Shown: piece after piece, positions 1 through 8,336 of the stretch | How the letters are laid out: every line of letters starts with the position of its first letter | Numbering within the stretch: position 1 is the first letter of the stretch | NCBI GenBank assembly: GCA_023382385.1 | Contig: JAHDVH010000004.1 | Span: 124,001-188,000 of the forward strand | Direction of reading: 5' to 3' | DNA from: a bacterium | GTDB taxonomy: Bacteria > Electryoneota > RPQS01 | DNA: 64,000 bases | Program-made: the position numbers and the translations under genes | Notes under the pieces: generated by a model | What the model was told of the DNA's origin: nothing | Database searches by the model: none | Seen by the model: only the letters and a program-made list of their open reading frames with translations

Positions 1-1
1 C

Positions 2-697
2 GACATTCGAGCGTACTTGAAATCCGTGCGCGAAGCCTACTCCAATCAGGATAGTGATTTCATTGCGGCGAATCTGCCGCCGCTGTTGCAAGCGGTATCG
101 AGCATGATTCAGAAGGAGGAGTCCATTCTGCTGCCGACCGCGCTGAAGCTGCTAAAGGAAGAGGATTGGATTGCCATCAAACGCAGCGAGCACGAAATCG
201 GCTATATGCAGGCGTTTATTCCCGGCACGGAGTGGCAACATGCGCATGTGGGGAAAATCGGCGGAGCCAAAGCCGCGGAGAGCGGATTGCTGGAGATGAA
301 CGTGGGCGCGCTGACGTTGGAACAGGTGAATCTGATTCTGACACACCTGCCGGTTGAACTCTCGTATGTGGATGAGCACGACACGGTGCGCTACTACTCC
401 AATCAGCAGCACAAGATTTTTGCACGGACACCGGATGCCATCGGACGCAAGGTGCAGAATTGTCACCCGCCGAAGAGCGTGCACTTAGTGAATCAGATCC
501 TCGCGGAGTTCAGAAGCGGCAAGCGCAACGTGGCGGAATTCTGGATTCCGCTCGGCGAGATGTTCGTGCATATCCGCTATTTTGCAATTCGGGATGCCAA
601 CGGGGCGTATCGAGGATCGCTGGAAGTGGTGCAGGATGTGGCGAAGATCCGCACACTGGACGGACAGAGGAGACTGCTGGAGGAAGAGGCAAACTGA
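2..697 (+). CDS. DUF438/PAS-domain protein, 3' part (5' end outside window)
   Basis: The reading frame is open at the left edge (codons from base 2), so this is the C-terminal 231 residues of a longer protein; the TTG at 17 is unlikely to be the true start. The first ~75 residues look like the end of a hemerythrin-like HHE/DUF438 helical region (a KEESILLPTALKLL-type stretch with acidic and His residues such as SEHEIGYM). Residues ~105-220 form a PAS-like domain (LPVELSYVDEHDTVRYYS, then QNCHPPKSVHLVNQIL), the arrangement known for DUF438 proteins, which are thought to be cytoplasmic redox or ligand sensors. The ligand is unknown. It is followed by a 320-bp non-coding stretch, so it is probably the last gene of its transcript. 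The family call is fairly firm; the function is inference. Confidence 0.75.
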   Translation, partial: DIRAYLKSVREAYSNQDSDFIAANLPPLLQAVSSMIQKEESILLPTALKLLKEEDWIAIKRSEHEIGYMQAFIPGTEWQHAHVGKIGGAKAAESGLLEMNVGALTLEQVNLILTHLPVELSYVDEHDTVRYYSNQQHKIFARTPDAIGRKVQNCHPPKSVHLVNQILAEFRSGKRNVAEFWIPLGEMFVHIRYFAIRDANGAYRGSLEVVQDVAKIRTLDGQRRLLEEEAN

Positions 698-956
698 GGA
701 CGCGAACGGCGGAGGAAAGCTGAATCGTAGAGAGGAGCTTTCAGGCCGTTCTTGGTGTTTAATATAATACAATATTTACAAAAAGTCAAGTCTATTTCGT
801 AAAAATGTTGTAAACATTTGGGCAATAATAAGTTATAGGTGGGTATCCGTCCGAGTCAGCTAAAGGAAAAGCGGGTCCTCTTATCGGATTATTATGCAGG
901 ATAATGCCGCCCATTGCGTTGCATCCTAACCCCAAGCGGGGTATATTTTGGACTGA
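698..956. other. Intergenic region with possible promoter and small hairpins
   Basis: No gene is seen between the DUF438 gene and the TetR gene. The stretch is AT-rich around 750-840 and holds a TATAAT hexamer at 763-768 without a convincing -35 box. Bases 898-927 can fold as AGGAT-AATG / CATT-ATCCT, and 929-942 is a perfect ACCCC-AAGC-GGGGT hairpin followed by TATATTTT, which could act as a terminator. No known riboswitch was recognised. Confidence 0.3.
929..950 (+). terminator. Candidate rho-independent terminator
   Basis: A 5-bp GC stem (ACCCC, loop AAGC, GGGGT) is followed directly by the T-rich tail TATATTTT. It lies 230 bp after the DUF438 stop codon and just before the TetR operator candidate. 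The stem is short, so the call is tentative. Confidence 0.3.
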
Positions 957-980
957 AAGTGTGAAATATTTTTCACACTT
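957..980. promoter_or_regulatory. Perfect palindrome, candidate TetR-family operator
   Basis: Arms AAGTGTGAAA and TTTCACACTT are exact reverse complements separated by TATT (10-bp arms, 24 bp in all). The palindrome ends 39 bp before the ATG of the TetR-family gene, the usual place for autoregulation by such repressors. A related but differently spaced palindrome lies upstream of the cytochrome gene (58340-58355). That the TetR protein binds here is inference. Confidence 0.55.
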
Positions 981-1019
981 TTCTCAGCAACTTTCGCCGT
1001 GCACGAGGACCGTTTGATT

Positions 1020-1775
1020 ATGACCGTTTCAAAAGTGAAGACCAGCCAGAAGAAGAGAGCCACGAAACCGATGGCCAAGCCACAGGCCCCGCGCTCTGCA
1101 AAAGGACCGGGAACTCGGAAGTTCAATCCGCAAATGTCGCCGGATCCAACGACAGCAAAAGGGAAGATCTTCGTTGAAGCCACGCGGTTGTTCTCAGAGC
1201 TGGGCTACAAGAAGGCAAGTACGAGAGCAATCGCCAGCGCCGCCGGAGTCCGGCAGGTGATGATCAATTACTACTACGGAAGCAAGGAAGAGCTTTACGA
1301 AGCGGTGTTGAAACATGAAGGCACCGCAATGCTGGGGGTCATCTTCGGCCCGGAGCCGGATCAGATGACGCTGGAAGACGTGCTCATCGGTTCGCCATTG
1401 CGCGTCATGAACGTCCTGCATGACAACCCGCAATGGGCGTCGCTCTTACGCAGGGAAATCGCGGATGGCGGGGAAAATCTGAGGCGCGTACTGCGCGAAG
1501 TGTCCGAGCACGGGCCGCTCAATGCCGGGCATAAGTTCACGTCTATTTATCGCGACGCCGTTGCTGCAGGCAAAGCCATCGATTTGCCGCCGGATGCTGT
1601 GCGGGAGTTATTGCTGATTATCGGTTACAGTGTAATTTACCTCGCGCCGCTGATTTCGATGATTGACGAGCGGGATATTCAAGATGCTTCGGTATGGAAG
1701 GAATGGACCACTACCGTCGGCACAATTCTGAGACGCGGACTGCTGATTAACCCGACCAATTCAAAAGGCAAGTGA
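1020..1775 (+). CDS. TetR/AcrR-family transcriptional regulator
   Basis: A 251-residue TetR-type repressor. An unusually basic, proline/lysine-rich N-terminal tail of ~40 residues (KTSQKKRATKPMAKPQ) precedes the helix-turn-helix domain: KGKIFVEATRLFSELG, then TRAIASAAGV and INYYYGSKEELYEAVL, the conserved TetR recognition pattern. The remaining ~150 residues form the variable ligand/dimerisation domain, so the inducer cannot be read. The ATG at 1020 is chosen over the upstream in-frame GTG at 999 because GAGGA (1005-1009) sits 10 bases ahead of it. A perfect palindrome at 957-980 is the likely operator. The gene stands alone and ends before a shared terminator, so its targets may be distant. 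Confidence 0.85.
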   Translation: MTVSKVKTSQKKRATKPMAKPQAPRSAKGPGTRKFNPQMSPDPTTAKGKIFVEATRLFSELGYKKASTRAIASAAGVRQVMINYYYGSKEELYEAVLKHEGTAMLGVIFGPEPDQMTLEDVLIGSPLRVMNVLHDNPQWASLLRREIADGGENLRRVLREVSEHGPLNAGHKFTSIYRDAVAAGKAIDLPPDAVRELLLIIGYSVIYLAPLISMIDERDIQDASVWKEWTTTVGTILRRGLLINPTNSKGK

Positions 1776-1808
1776 CCGCGCCCGAGCGCGTGAGATAGAG
1801 ATAACGAG

Positions 1809-1836
1809 AAGCGGCCCGCAGAAATGCGGGCCGCTT
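1809..1836. terminator. Bidirectional terminator between tetR-type gene and ompA
   Basis: A perfect 12-bp stem (AAGCGGCCCGCA / TGCGGGCCGCTT) closes on a GAAA tetraloop. It lies between two convergent genes, 34 bp after the TetR stop and 21 bp from the OmpA stop. The T-tract is weak on both strands, but the stem is very stable. Confidence 0.7.
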
Positions 1837-1856
1837 GCCTTTGATAGCAGGTCGTG

Positions 1857-3290
1857 CTACTTGGTGCGCACGAAATCGATGCGGCGATTCATCTGACGAC
1901 CTTCTTCGGTGTCGTTGGTCGCCACGGGCTTGTCGGGACCGAAGCCCTTGGTGGTGATGCGAGCGGCATCAATGCCCTTGGCAACAAGCCAAGCCTTCAC
2001 GGCTTCCGCACGTTGCTGCGACAGCTTCTGATTGTAGGCCTTGCCGCCGCGGCTGTCCGTGTGTCCCTGAATCTGAACTTCCAGATCGGGATAGAAGGTC
2101 AGCGTGTTCAACGCCTTGTTCAGTATCTGTTCCGATTCGGGCTTGATGTCGGACTTCGCGGTTTCAAAGACAATGCCTTCGAGCGTAATCGCCTGACCGA
2201 CTTCTGTGACGACCAGCTTCTCAATGTCGTCGTCGGGATTCAACGGGTCGGTGCGACGAGCGACTTCTGTCCCATCGTCCACGCTGCCCTTGTCGGTATC
2301 GCGGTCAAGCGGATTGGTCTTATGCTTGTTGACTTCGTCGCCGTCATTCAGGCCGTCGCCGTCGCTGTCGGCACGCTTCGGATCGGTTCCAGTGGTGTTG
2401 ATTTCCTGACCATCATTCAAGCCGTCACCATCGGTATCGGCCTTCAGCGGATCGGTAGTGTAGGTGTTGACTTCTTCGCCGTCGGAGAGTCCGTCACCGT
2501 CGGTGTCGGCTTTCAGCGGGTCGGTCTTGTGAGTCTTGACTTCCGCTCCATCCGTCAAGCCGTCGCCGTCCGTATCCGCATTGCGCGGGTCGGTGCGGTA
2601 GGTGTAATACTCTTCGCCGTCGGAGAGTCCGTCGCCGTCGGTATCAGGATTCTTGGGATCCGTTCCAATCTTGCGCTCTTCGCGGTCGGGGATGCCGTCG
2701 CCGTCGGTGTCCTTGTTGGGATTGCCGCGATGCACGCGGAGACCAGCGAGGATGCTCATGTAGGCATCGTCCGTGTCGTCATAGACCGGATTGATGTCAT
2801 CGGACATGATCATGCTGTAACCGCCGTGCAGATCGAACGAAAGATATTCGTCGAGATGATACTGGATTCCGAGGCCGAGCGGAACCACAGGATTCCAGCC
2901 GTCGACTTCGGCATCGGGGTCGGCTTTGCTCGGAACATCCTGCACGTCATGATGGAGCAGACCGATGCCGGCATACACGAAGGGGAACCACTTCTGCTGC
3001 TTGATCGGCGCGAAGCGAAGACGCAAATCGATCGGCATGATGTCGCCGTTATACTCTTCGGCGCGCAGACGGGCAAAGGCAATACCCAGCTCCACTTGCA
3101 GCGGGTCTGCGATGGGATAGGCGAAGCTATGGCGGACGTTCAAACCGAAAATTGCGCCTTCAGATTCATTGGTGGGGCTGGCGATACCGCCGCCGAGATA
3201 GCCTTCCAATCCGAGATCACGGAACTGTGCGGATGCAAAAAGTGGAATCAGCACAGCAGATATAACAAAAAATTTCATCCAATTACGCAT
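1857..3290 (-). CDS. OmpA-family outer-membrane protein with thrombospondin type-3 repeats
   Basis: A 477-residue envelope protein linking the outer membrane to peptidoglycan. It has a signal peptide (MRNWMKFFVISAVLIPLFAS), an N-terminal barrel-like domain to about residue 185, seven calcium-binding thrombospondin type-3 repeats (residues ~193-354, core DTDGDGLSDGEE), and a C-terminal OmpA domain with IQGHTDSRGG and QQRAEAVKAWLVAKG, the peptidoglycan-binding signature. The ATG at 3290 is preferred because GAGGTG lies 4 bases upstream; an in-frame ATG at 3323 would add 11 residues and has no such site. Monocistronic, converging with the TetR-type gene. The opposite-strand open frame over this gene is a by-product of the repeats. 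Confidence 0.9.
   Translation of the reverse strand: MRNWMKFFVISAVLIPLFASAQFRDLGLEGYLGGGIASPTNESEGAIFGLNVRHSFAYPIADPLQVELGIAFARLRAEEYNGDIMPIDLRLRFAPIKQQKWFPFVYAGIGLLHHDVQDVPSKADPDAEVDGWNPVVPLGLGIQYHLDEYLSFDLHGGYSMIMSDDINPVYDDTDDAYMSILAGLRVHRGNPNKDTDGDGIPDREERKIGTDPKNPDTDGDGLSDGEEYYTYRTDPRNADTDGDGLTDGAEVKTHKTDPLKADTDGDGLSDGEEVNTYTTDPLKADTDGDGLNDGQEINTTGTDPKRADSDGDGLNDGDEVNKHKTNPLDRDTDKGSVDDGTEVARRTDPLNPDDDIEKLVVTEVGQAITLEGIVFETAKSDIKPESEQILNKALNTLTFYPDLEVQIQGHTDSRGGKAYNQKLSQQRAEAVKAWLVAKGIDAARITTKGFGPDKPVATNDTEEGRQMNRRIDFVRTK
2229..2711 (-). repeat. Seven tandem ~69-bp units encoding thrombospondin type-3 repeats
   Basis: Within ompA, a 23-residue unit (DTDGDGLxDGEE...TDPLKA) is repeated seven times; the last copy (DTDKGSVDDGTE) is degenerate. 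The units are similar at DNA level too, so copy number could vary between strains. Such Asp-rich loops bind Ca2+ in known structures and form a stiff spacer. Confidence 0.85.
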
Positions 3291-3426
3291 GTGACACCTC
3301 AAACTGTTTGGGTTATCCGTCATATTTCCAAGGTATGCATGAGTAATATATCACATTGCGTTCAATTGGGCAAGTGCAGACTGTTGAACGAGCGGCTGAG
3401 GTTAGTGACAAGCGCACACAGAGGCT

Positions 3427-5208
3427 TTATGAGGCGCGTTTCAGCGGAAGCCTGATGAAGAACGTGCTGCCGCGGCCGAGCTGAGTGTCTACTTCTGCAG
3501 AACCGCCGTGGGCTAAGGCGGCATGTTTCACAATGGCTAAACCGAGTCCCGTTCCGCCGAATTTGCGATTGCGTGAGGCCTCGACACGGTAGAATCGTTC
3601 GAAGATGCGCGACAGATGCTTCTCGGCGATGCCCGGACCACGATCCTGCACCGCAATCAACACACTCTGGCCCTCGCGGTGAGCGCGGACATTGATTTCG
3701 GTGCCTTCGGGGCTATACTTGCAGGCATTGTCGAGCAGATTCACGACGGCTTGCCGCACCAGAAATCCGTTGACCTCTGCAAGAAGGTCTGCGGGACAGT
3801 CCATTGAAACGCGCTGTCCGCGTGCTTCGGCAATGGTTGAAGTGGCTTCGATGGCATCCTGCAGGATTCCGGCAATCGGCTGTTGTTCAACGGCGAGCTG
3901 TTTGTGCTCGGTTGCCTGCTCGATGCGGGCAAGACTCAGGAGGTCTTCAATGATGGCTTGCAGGTAGTCCGCCTGCCGCGCGATGATGTCCAGAAATCGG
4001 GCAGCATCGGCGGGATTATCCAGTGCGCCTTCGCGCAGTGTTTCGATGGAGCCGCAGATGGCGGTGACGGGAGTTTTCAACTCATGACTGGCGTTCGCCA
4101 CGAAATCGCGACGCGCCGCTTCCAGCCGACGCATCTGCGTGACGTCATTGATGACCACGACGACACCAAACAGCTCACCGGCAACCAGAATCGGAGTTCC
4201 ACGCAGCAGTAATATGCGTTCCTGATTATCGTAGCGAATAAATTCCCGTTCGACGGGCTGCTCGGCAGCCAGTGTCAGGCGCACGAAGGCTTGAATGTCC
4301 GTGTTGCGAATCGCCTCTTCCAGCGCGCGTCCTTTGGACTTTTCTGCATCCGTGTCGAAAAGTCGGGCAGCGCCGGCGTTCATCATGATGATTTGAGCGT
4401 CGCGGTCAACGGCGAGCACACCTTCGAGCATGGATGAAAGCACGGCTTCCTGCTCTTCGCGCTGCTGCTCGATCGCCCTTATCCGGTCATTGAGTTGTGC
4501 GGCCATGTAGTTCAGGGCGCGGGCCAGAGCTGCTAATTCGGATGTGTCCGGTTCATCGAGCCGCGCTTCCAATTTGCCTTGTGCGAACTGGTCGGCTCCT
4601 TCCTGCAGCTCTTTGAGGGGTTTGCTGACGCGACGCACAATGACGAAAATCAGCGCGACGCCGAAACCAATCAGGAAAATCGAGAACCCTACCAATCCTG
4701 CCGTGCGAGTCAGAAAATCCCACCTTGACGCTTTGACTTGCTTGGCCCCGCGCAGCACGCCGACCACTTCACCGCCCGCCATGATGGGAATCGCCACAAA
4801 GGAGTAGGTGTTGTCGAAGACATGGTCACGGCGCAGGGCGGTGCCGGTCCTGCCAATCAAGGCGCTGAGCATCTCCGGCCTATTCTGCTGGCCGGGCATG
4901 GCGGTTCTGATGGTATCTGTCTCGGCGAGGACAGTGCCCGAAGCGTCCGTCAGAGTCAGACGAAAAGAACCTGCTTCGGCATTGCTCCGAAGCAGGCTAT
5001 CTAACGTTAGAATATCCGTTTGTTGGAAATCTTGCGGGAGGAGCGGAAGGACCATCCGCACGCGATCGGTCAGACTCTCTTCGATATGGTCAAGCTCTGC
5101 ATTGCGGTAGGCAGTTCCGATCACTGCAAGCAACAGCGAAACCGTCCCAAGCGAAACGGCGACGTAAGGTAAGAAAAGTCTGCTGAATAGCGGCTTTAGT
5201 CGAGCCAT
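3427..5208 (-). CDS. phoR: PhoR-like sensor histidine kinase
   Basis: A 593-residue membrane sensor kinase. There is a membrane segment at residues ~10-30, an extracytoplasmic sensor loop, a second membrane segment at ~165-192, then HAMP (ending LDEPDTSELAALARALNYMA), a PAS domain (~260-360, VLSSMLEGVLAVDRDAQIIM), HisKA with phospho-acceptor His375 in NASHELKTP, and HATPase_c with VNLLDNACKYSP, DRGPGIAE and FGGTGLGLAIVKH. This order is that of PhoR-type kinases. It lies 89 bp downstream of the PhoB-like regulator on the same strand and probably phosphorylates it. No pst or phoU genes are in the window, so phosphate sensing is assumed from the family, not shown. Confidence 0.85.
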   Translation of the reverse strand: MARLKPLFSRLFLPYVAVSLGTVSLLLAVIGTAYRNAELDHIEESLTDRVRMVLPLLPQDFQQTDILTLDSLLRSNAEAGSFRLTLTDASGTVLAETDTIRTAMPGQQNRPEMLSALIGRTGTALRRDHVFDNTYSFVAIPIMAGGEVVGVLRGAKQVKASRWDFLTRTAGLVGFSIFLIGFGVALIFVIVRRVSKPLKELQEGADQFAQGKLEARLDEPDTSELAALARALNYMAAQLNDRIRAIEQQREEQEAVLSSMLEGVLAVDRDAQIIMMNAGAARLFDTDAEKSKGRALEEAIRNTDIQAFVRLTLAAEQPVEREFIRYDNQERILLLRGTPILVAGELFGVVVVINDVTQMRRLEAARRDFVANASHELKTPVTAICGSIETLREGALDNPADAARFLDIIARQADYLQAIIEDLLSLARIEQATEHKQLAVEQQPIAGILQDAIEATSTIAEARGQRVSMDCPADLLAEVNGFLVRQAVVNLLDNACKYSPEGTEINVRAHREGQSVLIAVQDRGPGIAEKHLSRIFERFYRVEASRNRKFGGTGLGLAIVKHAALAHGGSAEVDTQLGRGSTFFIRLPLKRAS

Positions 5209-5297
5209 AGAGTTGGTGAACGCCTGTTACGAATCGGAATTCGCGCGAGGCGGGCGAGGCGAAGTTCAAGCGTGAGTTGCGGACCTGAACAATGCTT

Positions 5298-5981
5298 TCA
5301 AGGGCGGAAGCGATAACCAACGCCGCGCACCGTTTCGATGTGATGGCCACTGTCGCCGAGCTTGCGGCGCAGTCCGACAATCATGACATCTACGGACCGG
5401 TCGGACACGGCATACTTCTCACCGTGGACGGCATCCACCAGTTGGTAGCGGGTGAACACCCAGCCCGGGCGGCGCGCCATATGGTGCAAGATACGAAATT
5501 CGGAATTGGTAAGTTCGACTTTGTGCCCATTCACGAGGACTTCGTGGCGACCCGGGTGCAGGCTTAACTCATTGAAATTCAATACTTCATCTTCCCCGTG
5601 CATGGACTCAGCGCGACGACGCAACACTGCTCGCGCGCGGGCGACGACTACTTTGGGGCTGAAGGGTTTGGTGATATAGTCATCCGCACCAAGCTCCAAT
5701 CCGGTGATGATATCTGACTCTTCGCCCTTGGCGGTCAACATAACGATCGGGATATTTGCGGTCGCGCCGTCGGACTTCAGTCTGCGGCAAACCTGCAGGC
5801 CATCGATACCGGGCAGCATCAAGTCTAACAGAATCAGGTCGGGGGGCATGGCTCCAACCGACGATAAAGCTTGCTCGCCGGTCTCTACCGCATTGACGGT
5901 GAAACCGTCGCGCGCGAGGTTATACTCCAGCAGTTCGCGTATATCCTGCTCGTCTTCCACGAGCAATATGGAATTAGTCAT
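5298..5981 (-). CDS. phoB: PhoB/OmpR-family response regulator
   Basis: A 227-residue two-domain regulator. The receiver domain (residues 1-~120) has acidic pocket residues in VEDEQD, phospho-acceptor Asp53 in ILLDLMLPG, a conserved Thr in MLTAKG and Lys in YITKPFS. The winged-helix DNA-binding domain follows (~135-227) with LTNSEFRILHHMARRPGWVF, DRSVDVMIVGLRRKLG and ETVRGVGYRF. The ATG at 5981 gives the standard family N-terminus (MTNSILLVEDEQD); an in-frame ATG at 6011 would add 10 residues. It is the first gene of a pair with the histidine kinase. PhoB is the best label by similarity of layout; the regulon cannot be inferred here. Confidence 0.87.
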   Translation of the reverse strand: MTNSILLVEDEQDIRELLEYNLARDGFTVNAVETGEQALSSVGAMPPDLILLDLMLPGIDGLQVCRRLKSDGATANIPIVMLTAKGEESDIITGLELGADDYITKPFSPKVVVARARAVLRRRAESMHGEDEVLNFNELSLHPGRHEVLVNGHKVELTNSEFRILHHMARRPGWVFTRYQLVDAVHGEKYAVSDRSVDVMIVGLRRKLGDSGHHIETVRGVGYRFRP

Positions 5982-6171
5982 CTTGCGGCTCTCTGATTTG
6001 AAACTTTGCATTCAGGAACAGCTAAGATTACGAGTAATTTGTAAGAAGTGTATGAGGAGAGAGCACTCGGTCATGAGGGGGATTTTCTGAAAATTCGAAA
6101 TTGGGAATTTTGGAATTTTCTTCTCTTGACTTGGCTCGTAATCCTACATCCGGGTCGGCTGGACTGATTTC

Positions 6172-6585
6172 CTACTTAGGCTCAAGTTTTTTAAGGTATT
6201 GTTCTGGATCCTTCTGGAATTTCTCGATACAAGGAGCACAGCAGAATCTGACAAGTGTGTTGCCATACACCAGTTCAACCGGTTCGCCCATGGAGCCAAG
6301 ATCGCGTCCGGTGACGACGCAGGTCGTCAGTGGATAGTCTTTCCGCTGAATGGCCGCTATCTCGGCTTCCAGATTCGCCAGAAAGGTGTCAGGGGTCTTG
6401 GCATAAGGGGAAACACACTCAAGGCAGCAGAACTTCAGCTCGCGGTCCGCATGGACTAAAGTGACGGTGTTTTCACCAAGTGCATCTCCGCAGCTCAAGC
6501 ATACAGGTATGATATAAGGGAGCGGCTTTGGACTCTCGGCCAAGATCGGCAGATTCATCAACAATACCAAAAATAACATATACAT
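6172..6585 (-). CDS. Small secreted cysteine-rich protein with two TRASH/YHS-like units
   Basis: A 137-residue protein with a signal peptide (MYMLFLVLLMNLPILAES). Two similar Cys units follow: CLSCGD ... FCCLECV and CVVTGRDLG ... FCCAPCIEKFQKDP. This spacing, a Cys pair then FCC-x2-C near DPEQYLKKL, resembles TRASH/YHS-type metal-binding units, so binding of a soft metal ion in the periplasm or at the membrane is plausible. The start is well supported by GGAGG seven bases upstream of ATG. It lies between the PhoB-like regulator and the esterase, all on the minus strand, with gaps of about 190 and 36 bp. The exact function is unknown. Confidence 0.7.
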   Translation of the reverse strand: MYMLFLVLLMNLPILAESPKPLPYIIPVCLSCGDALGENTVTLVHADRELKFCCLECVSPYAKTPDTFLANLEAEIAAIQRKDYPLTTCVVTGRDLGSMGEPVELVYGNTLVRFCCAPCIEKFQKDPEQYLKKLEPK

Positions 6586-6621
6586 ATCAAATCCTCCTTG
6601 AATTCTTTCCTGATCCTGACA

Positions 6622-8064
6622 CTATTTCAAGAGCATCATTTTGATCGTCTGAGATTCCGATCCTGTTGTCAGACGGGCAAAGTAAACACCGGATGGAAAG
6701 TCTGTTCCATCGAACACAAATTCATAGTTTCCAGACTCTAAAACACCATTTGCCAGCGTGTCAACCGTGCGACCTTGAAGATCGAAGACGGTCAACCGAG
6801 CACGCTGGCGGTGCTCGAGCGTGAAGAATAGCTTTGTGCTTGGATTAAATGGATTTGGGTAGTTCTGAGCAAGTTGTGTGCTGCGAACCATAGGGGCAGA
6901 ACGCGGATCAGCGATCGTCTCGGAAGGATAAAGGTAAATGAGGCATTCGTCCAAGTGCGCTCGCCAGTTTCCCCAACTGTGGCCGTCATGGTGAAGCTGA
7001 TAGAATACTGGATAGCCTTGATTTTGAAGAATTTGATGAAGATTCTGCACAAGAGGAATCAGAACGCCAATATCGTAGGAGCCGATATCCAAGTAAAACT
7101 TCAGGCCGAGGTCCGCGTTTGCGGCAAGTGTATTTGAGATTGAGCTTTGGACGTTCGACGACTGCGCCCCAACCAACCCAAACACCTCCGGATAGGTGAC
7201 ACCCAGCCAGAGGGCGATGTTCCCTCCGTTGGAAGCACCGGCGGTGCCCCGCTTGGCAGATTCCGAGCAGGTGTTATACTCATTGTCCACCCACGGGAGA
7301 AGCTCCTCGGTGATGAACCTTCCAAAGTTCGCTTGGAGATTTCCTGCATACTCCTCGGTGCGGTTGACAGGCGGGACAAACACCGCAATCAAGGGCTGAA
7401 TCTGATTATGGTGGATTAGGTAGTCGAGAATCCGTTCGGTGCGCGCGAGCGAGATATATTCGAGTCCGTCATGCACTACTAATAGAGGATAGCAATCCCC
7501 ATCGGGATCATACGCCGGAGGAGCGTAGATACGCACCCGCCGCGAGTTGCCCATGTGCTGGCTGAAGAACACCGAGTCGCGAAGCGCCCCGTGCGCGATT
7601 TCCGGATAGAACTCTATCTCGGGCGGCTGGACAAAGTCGGGCATGCGCAGCTCGGAATTCGGTCCGAACCCGCCGTTCACCGTATAAGGGTTTCGCGGAT
7701 CGAGGATCCAGTTCGAGTTGTTGAGGACAAACTTGTAGTCAAGGCGAGCGTCGGACTCGAAGTAGCGGCTGTGATACCAGAGGTCCGTGCCGGAAATCCG
7801 GTTCATGGGGAAGGACGAGGGATTCCATTGGTTGGCATCCCCCGGGATGGTCACAGTGTTGGCCGTGCCAAAGTACAGGTAATGGACTTGGTAGGTGGGT
7901 TCAATAAAGGGAAATCCGGGCACGGCCTGCAGAAAGCTGTCGACGATGGCGGGGCGATCCTGCGCGGGAGCGGAATTCACACGGGCGAGAAAGTCACTAA
8001 AGGTCTGTGCTGAGACAAAGTTAGCCAGCGTGAACAGCAGTATAAGAAAAAGTTGTAAAAGCAT
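6622..8064 (-). CDS. T9SS-exported esterase with N-terminal glycan-binding-like domain
   Basis: A 480-residue secreted protein: signal peptide (residues 1-~19), an E-set/CBM48-like domain (~55-150, ending LDYKFVLNNSNWILDPRNP), an alpha/beta-hydrolase esterase domain of the enterochelin-esterase/esterase-D type (~165-390), and a T9SS type-A sorting domain (from NYPNPFNPST to the C-terminal KMMLLK). Ser278 in GASNGG is the likely nucleophile; an Asp in DIGSYDIG and the His of HHDGHSWG may complete the triad. The CBM48-like domain next to a starch locus suggests action on substituted glycans; siderophore ester hydrolysis is the alternative. It is divergent from the TonB receptor gene across 272 bp. 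Confidence 0.8.
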   Translation of the reverse strand: MLLQLFLILLFTLANFVSAQTFSDFLARVNSAPAQDRPAIVDSFLQAVPGFPFIEPTYQVHYLYFGTANTVTIPGDANQWNPSSFPMNRISGTDLWYHSRYFESDARLDYKFVLNNSNWILDPRNPYTVNGGFGPNSELRMPDFVQPPEIEFYPEIAHGALRDSVFFSQHMGNSRRVRIYAPPAYDPDGDCYPLLVVHDGLEYISLARTERILDYLIHHNQIQPLIAVFVPPVNRTEEYAGNLQANFGRFITEELLPWVDNEYNTCSESAKRGTAGASNGGNIALWLGVTYPEVFGLVGAQSSNVQSSISNTLAANADLGLKFYLDIGSYDIGVLIPLVQNLHQILQNQGYPVFYQLHHDGHSWGNWRAHLDECLIYLYPSETIADPRSAPMVRSTQLAQNYPNPFNPSTKLFFTLEHRQRARLTVFDLQGRTVDTLANGVLESGNYEFVFDGTDFPSGVYFARLTTGSESQTIKMMLLK

Positions 8065-8236
8065 GATTATGCCTCTCTGGCGAGGGTAGGTTATTAGAAT
8101 ATAGAGGTGTTCTGCGAGAAATGCACGTGGATTCGCTGATTCGTGCGAATGGCTATAAAGAGGATATACTGTGCTTTATCTTATTCTAAGGTCAACAATT
8201 GCAAGAGGTGAAAATTCGCTTTTGTGACTCAAACAC

Positions 8237-8265
8237 TTGACAAACATTAGGCTGAACCGTAACTT
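8237..8265 (+). promoter_or_regulatory. Sigma70-type promoter of the alpha-glucan locus
   Basis: TTGACA (8237-8242), a 17-base spacer, then TAACTT (8260-8265). It lies 71 bp upstream of the TonB receptor ATG. The -35 box is consensus, the -10 is weaker. No operator was recognised around it, and no dedicated regulator gene lies in the locus. Confidence 0.5.
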
Positions 8266-8336
8266 AAAGGCACGAATTCAAAATGAGGAAAGTTGCCATG
8301 TTTTGGTACGCGTCAGGATAGCGTAGAGGACTACAT

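Noticed and set aside
2229-2711. Possible CRISPR array
   Set aside because: The regular repeats are in-frame coding units for thrombospondin type-3 repeats, with no spacers and no cas genes.
1854-3455. 533-residue open frame on the plus strand opposite ompA
   Set aside because: It mirrors the tandem repeats of the real gene; composition is repetitive Val/Ile/Gly, with no signal or domain, and it overlaps a well-supported gene throughout.
8283-8321. 12-codon open frame upstream of the TonB receptor (leader peptide?)
   Set aside because: No ribosome-binding site and nothing distinctive in the peptide.
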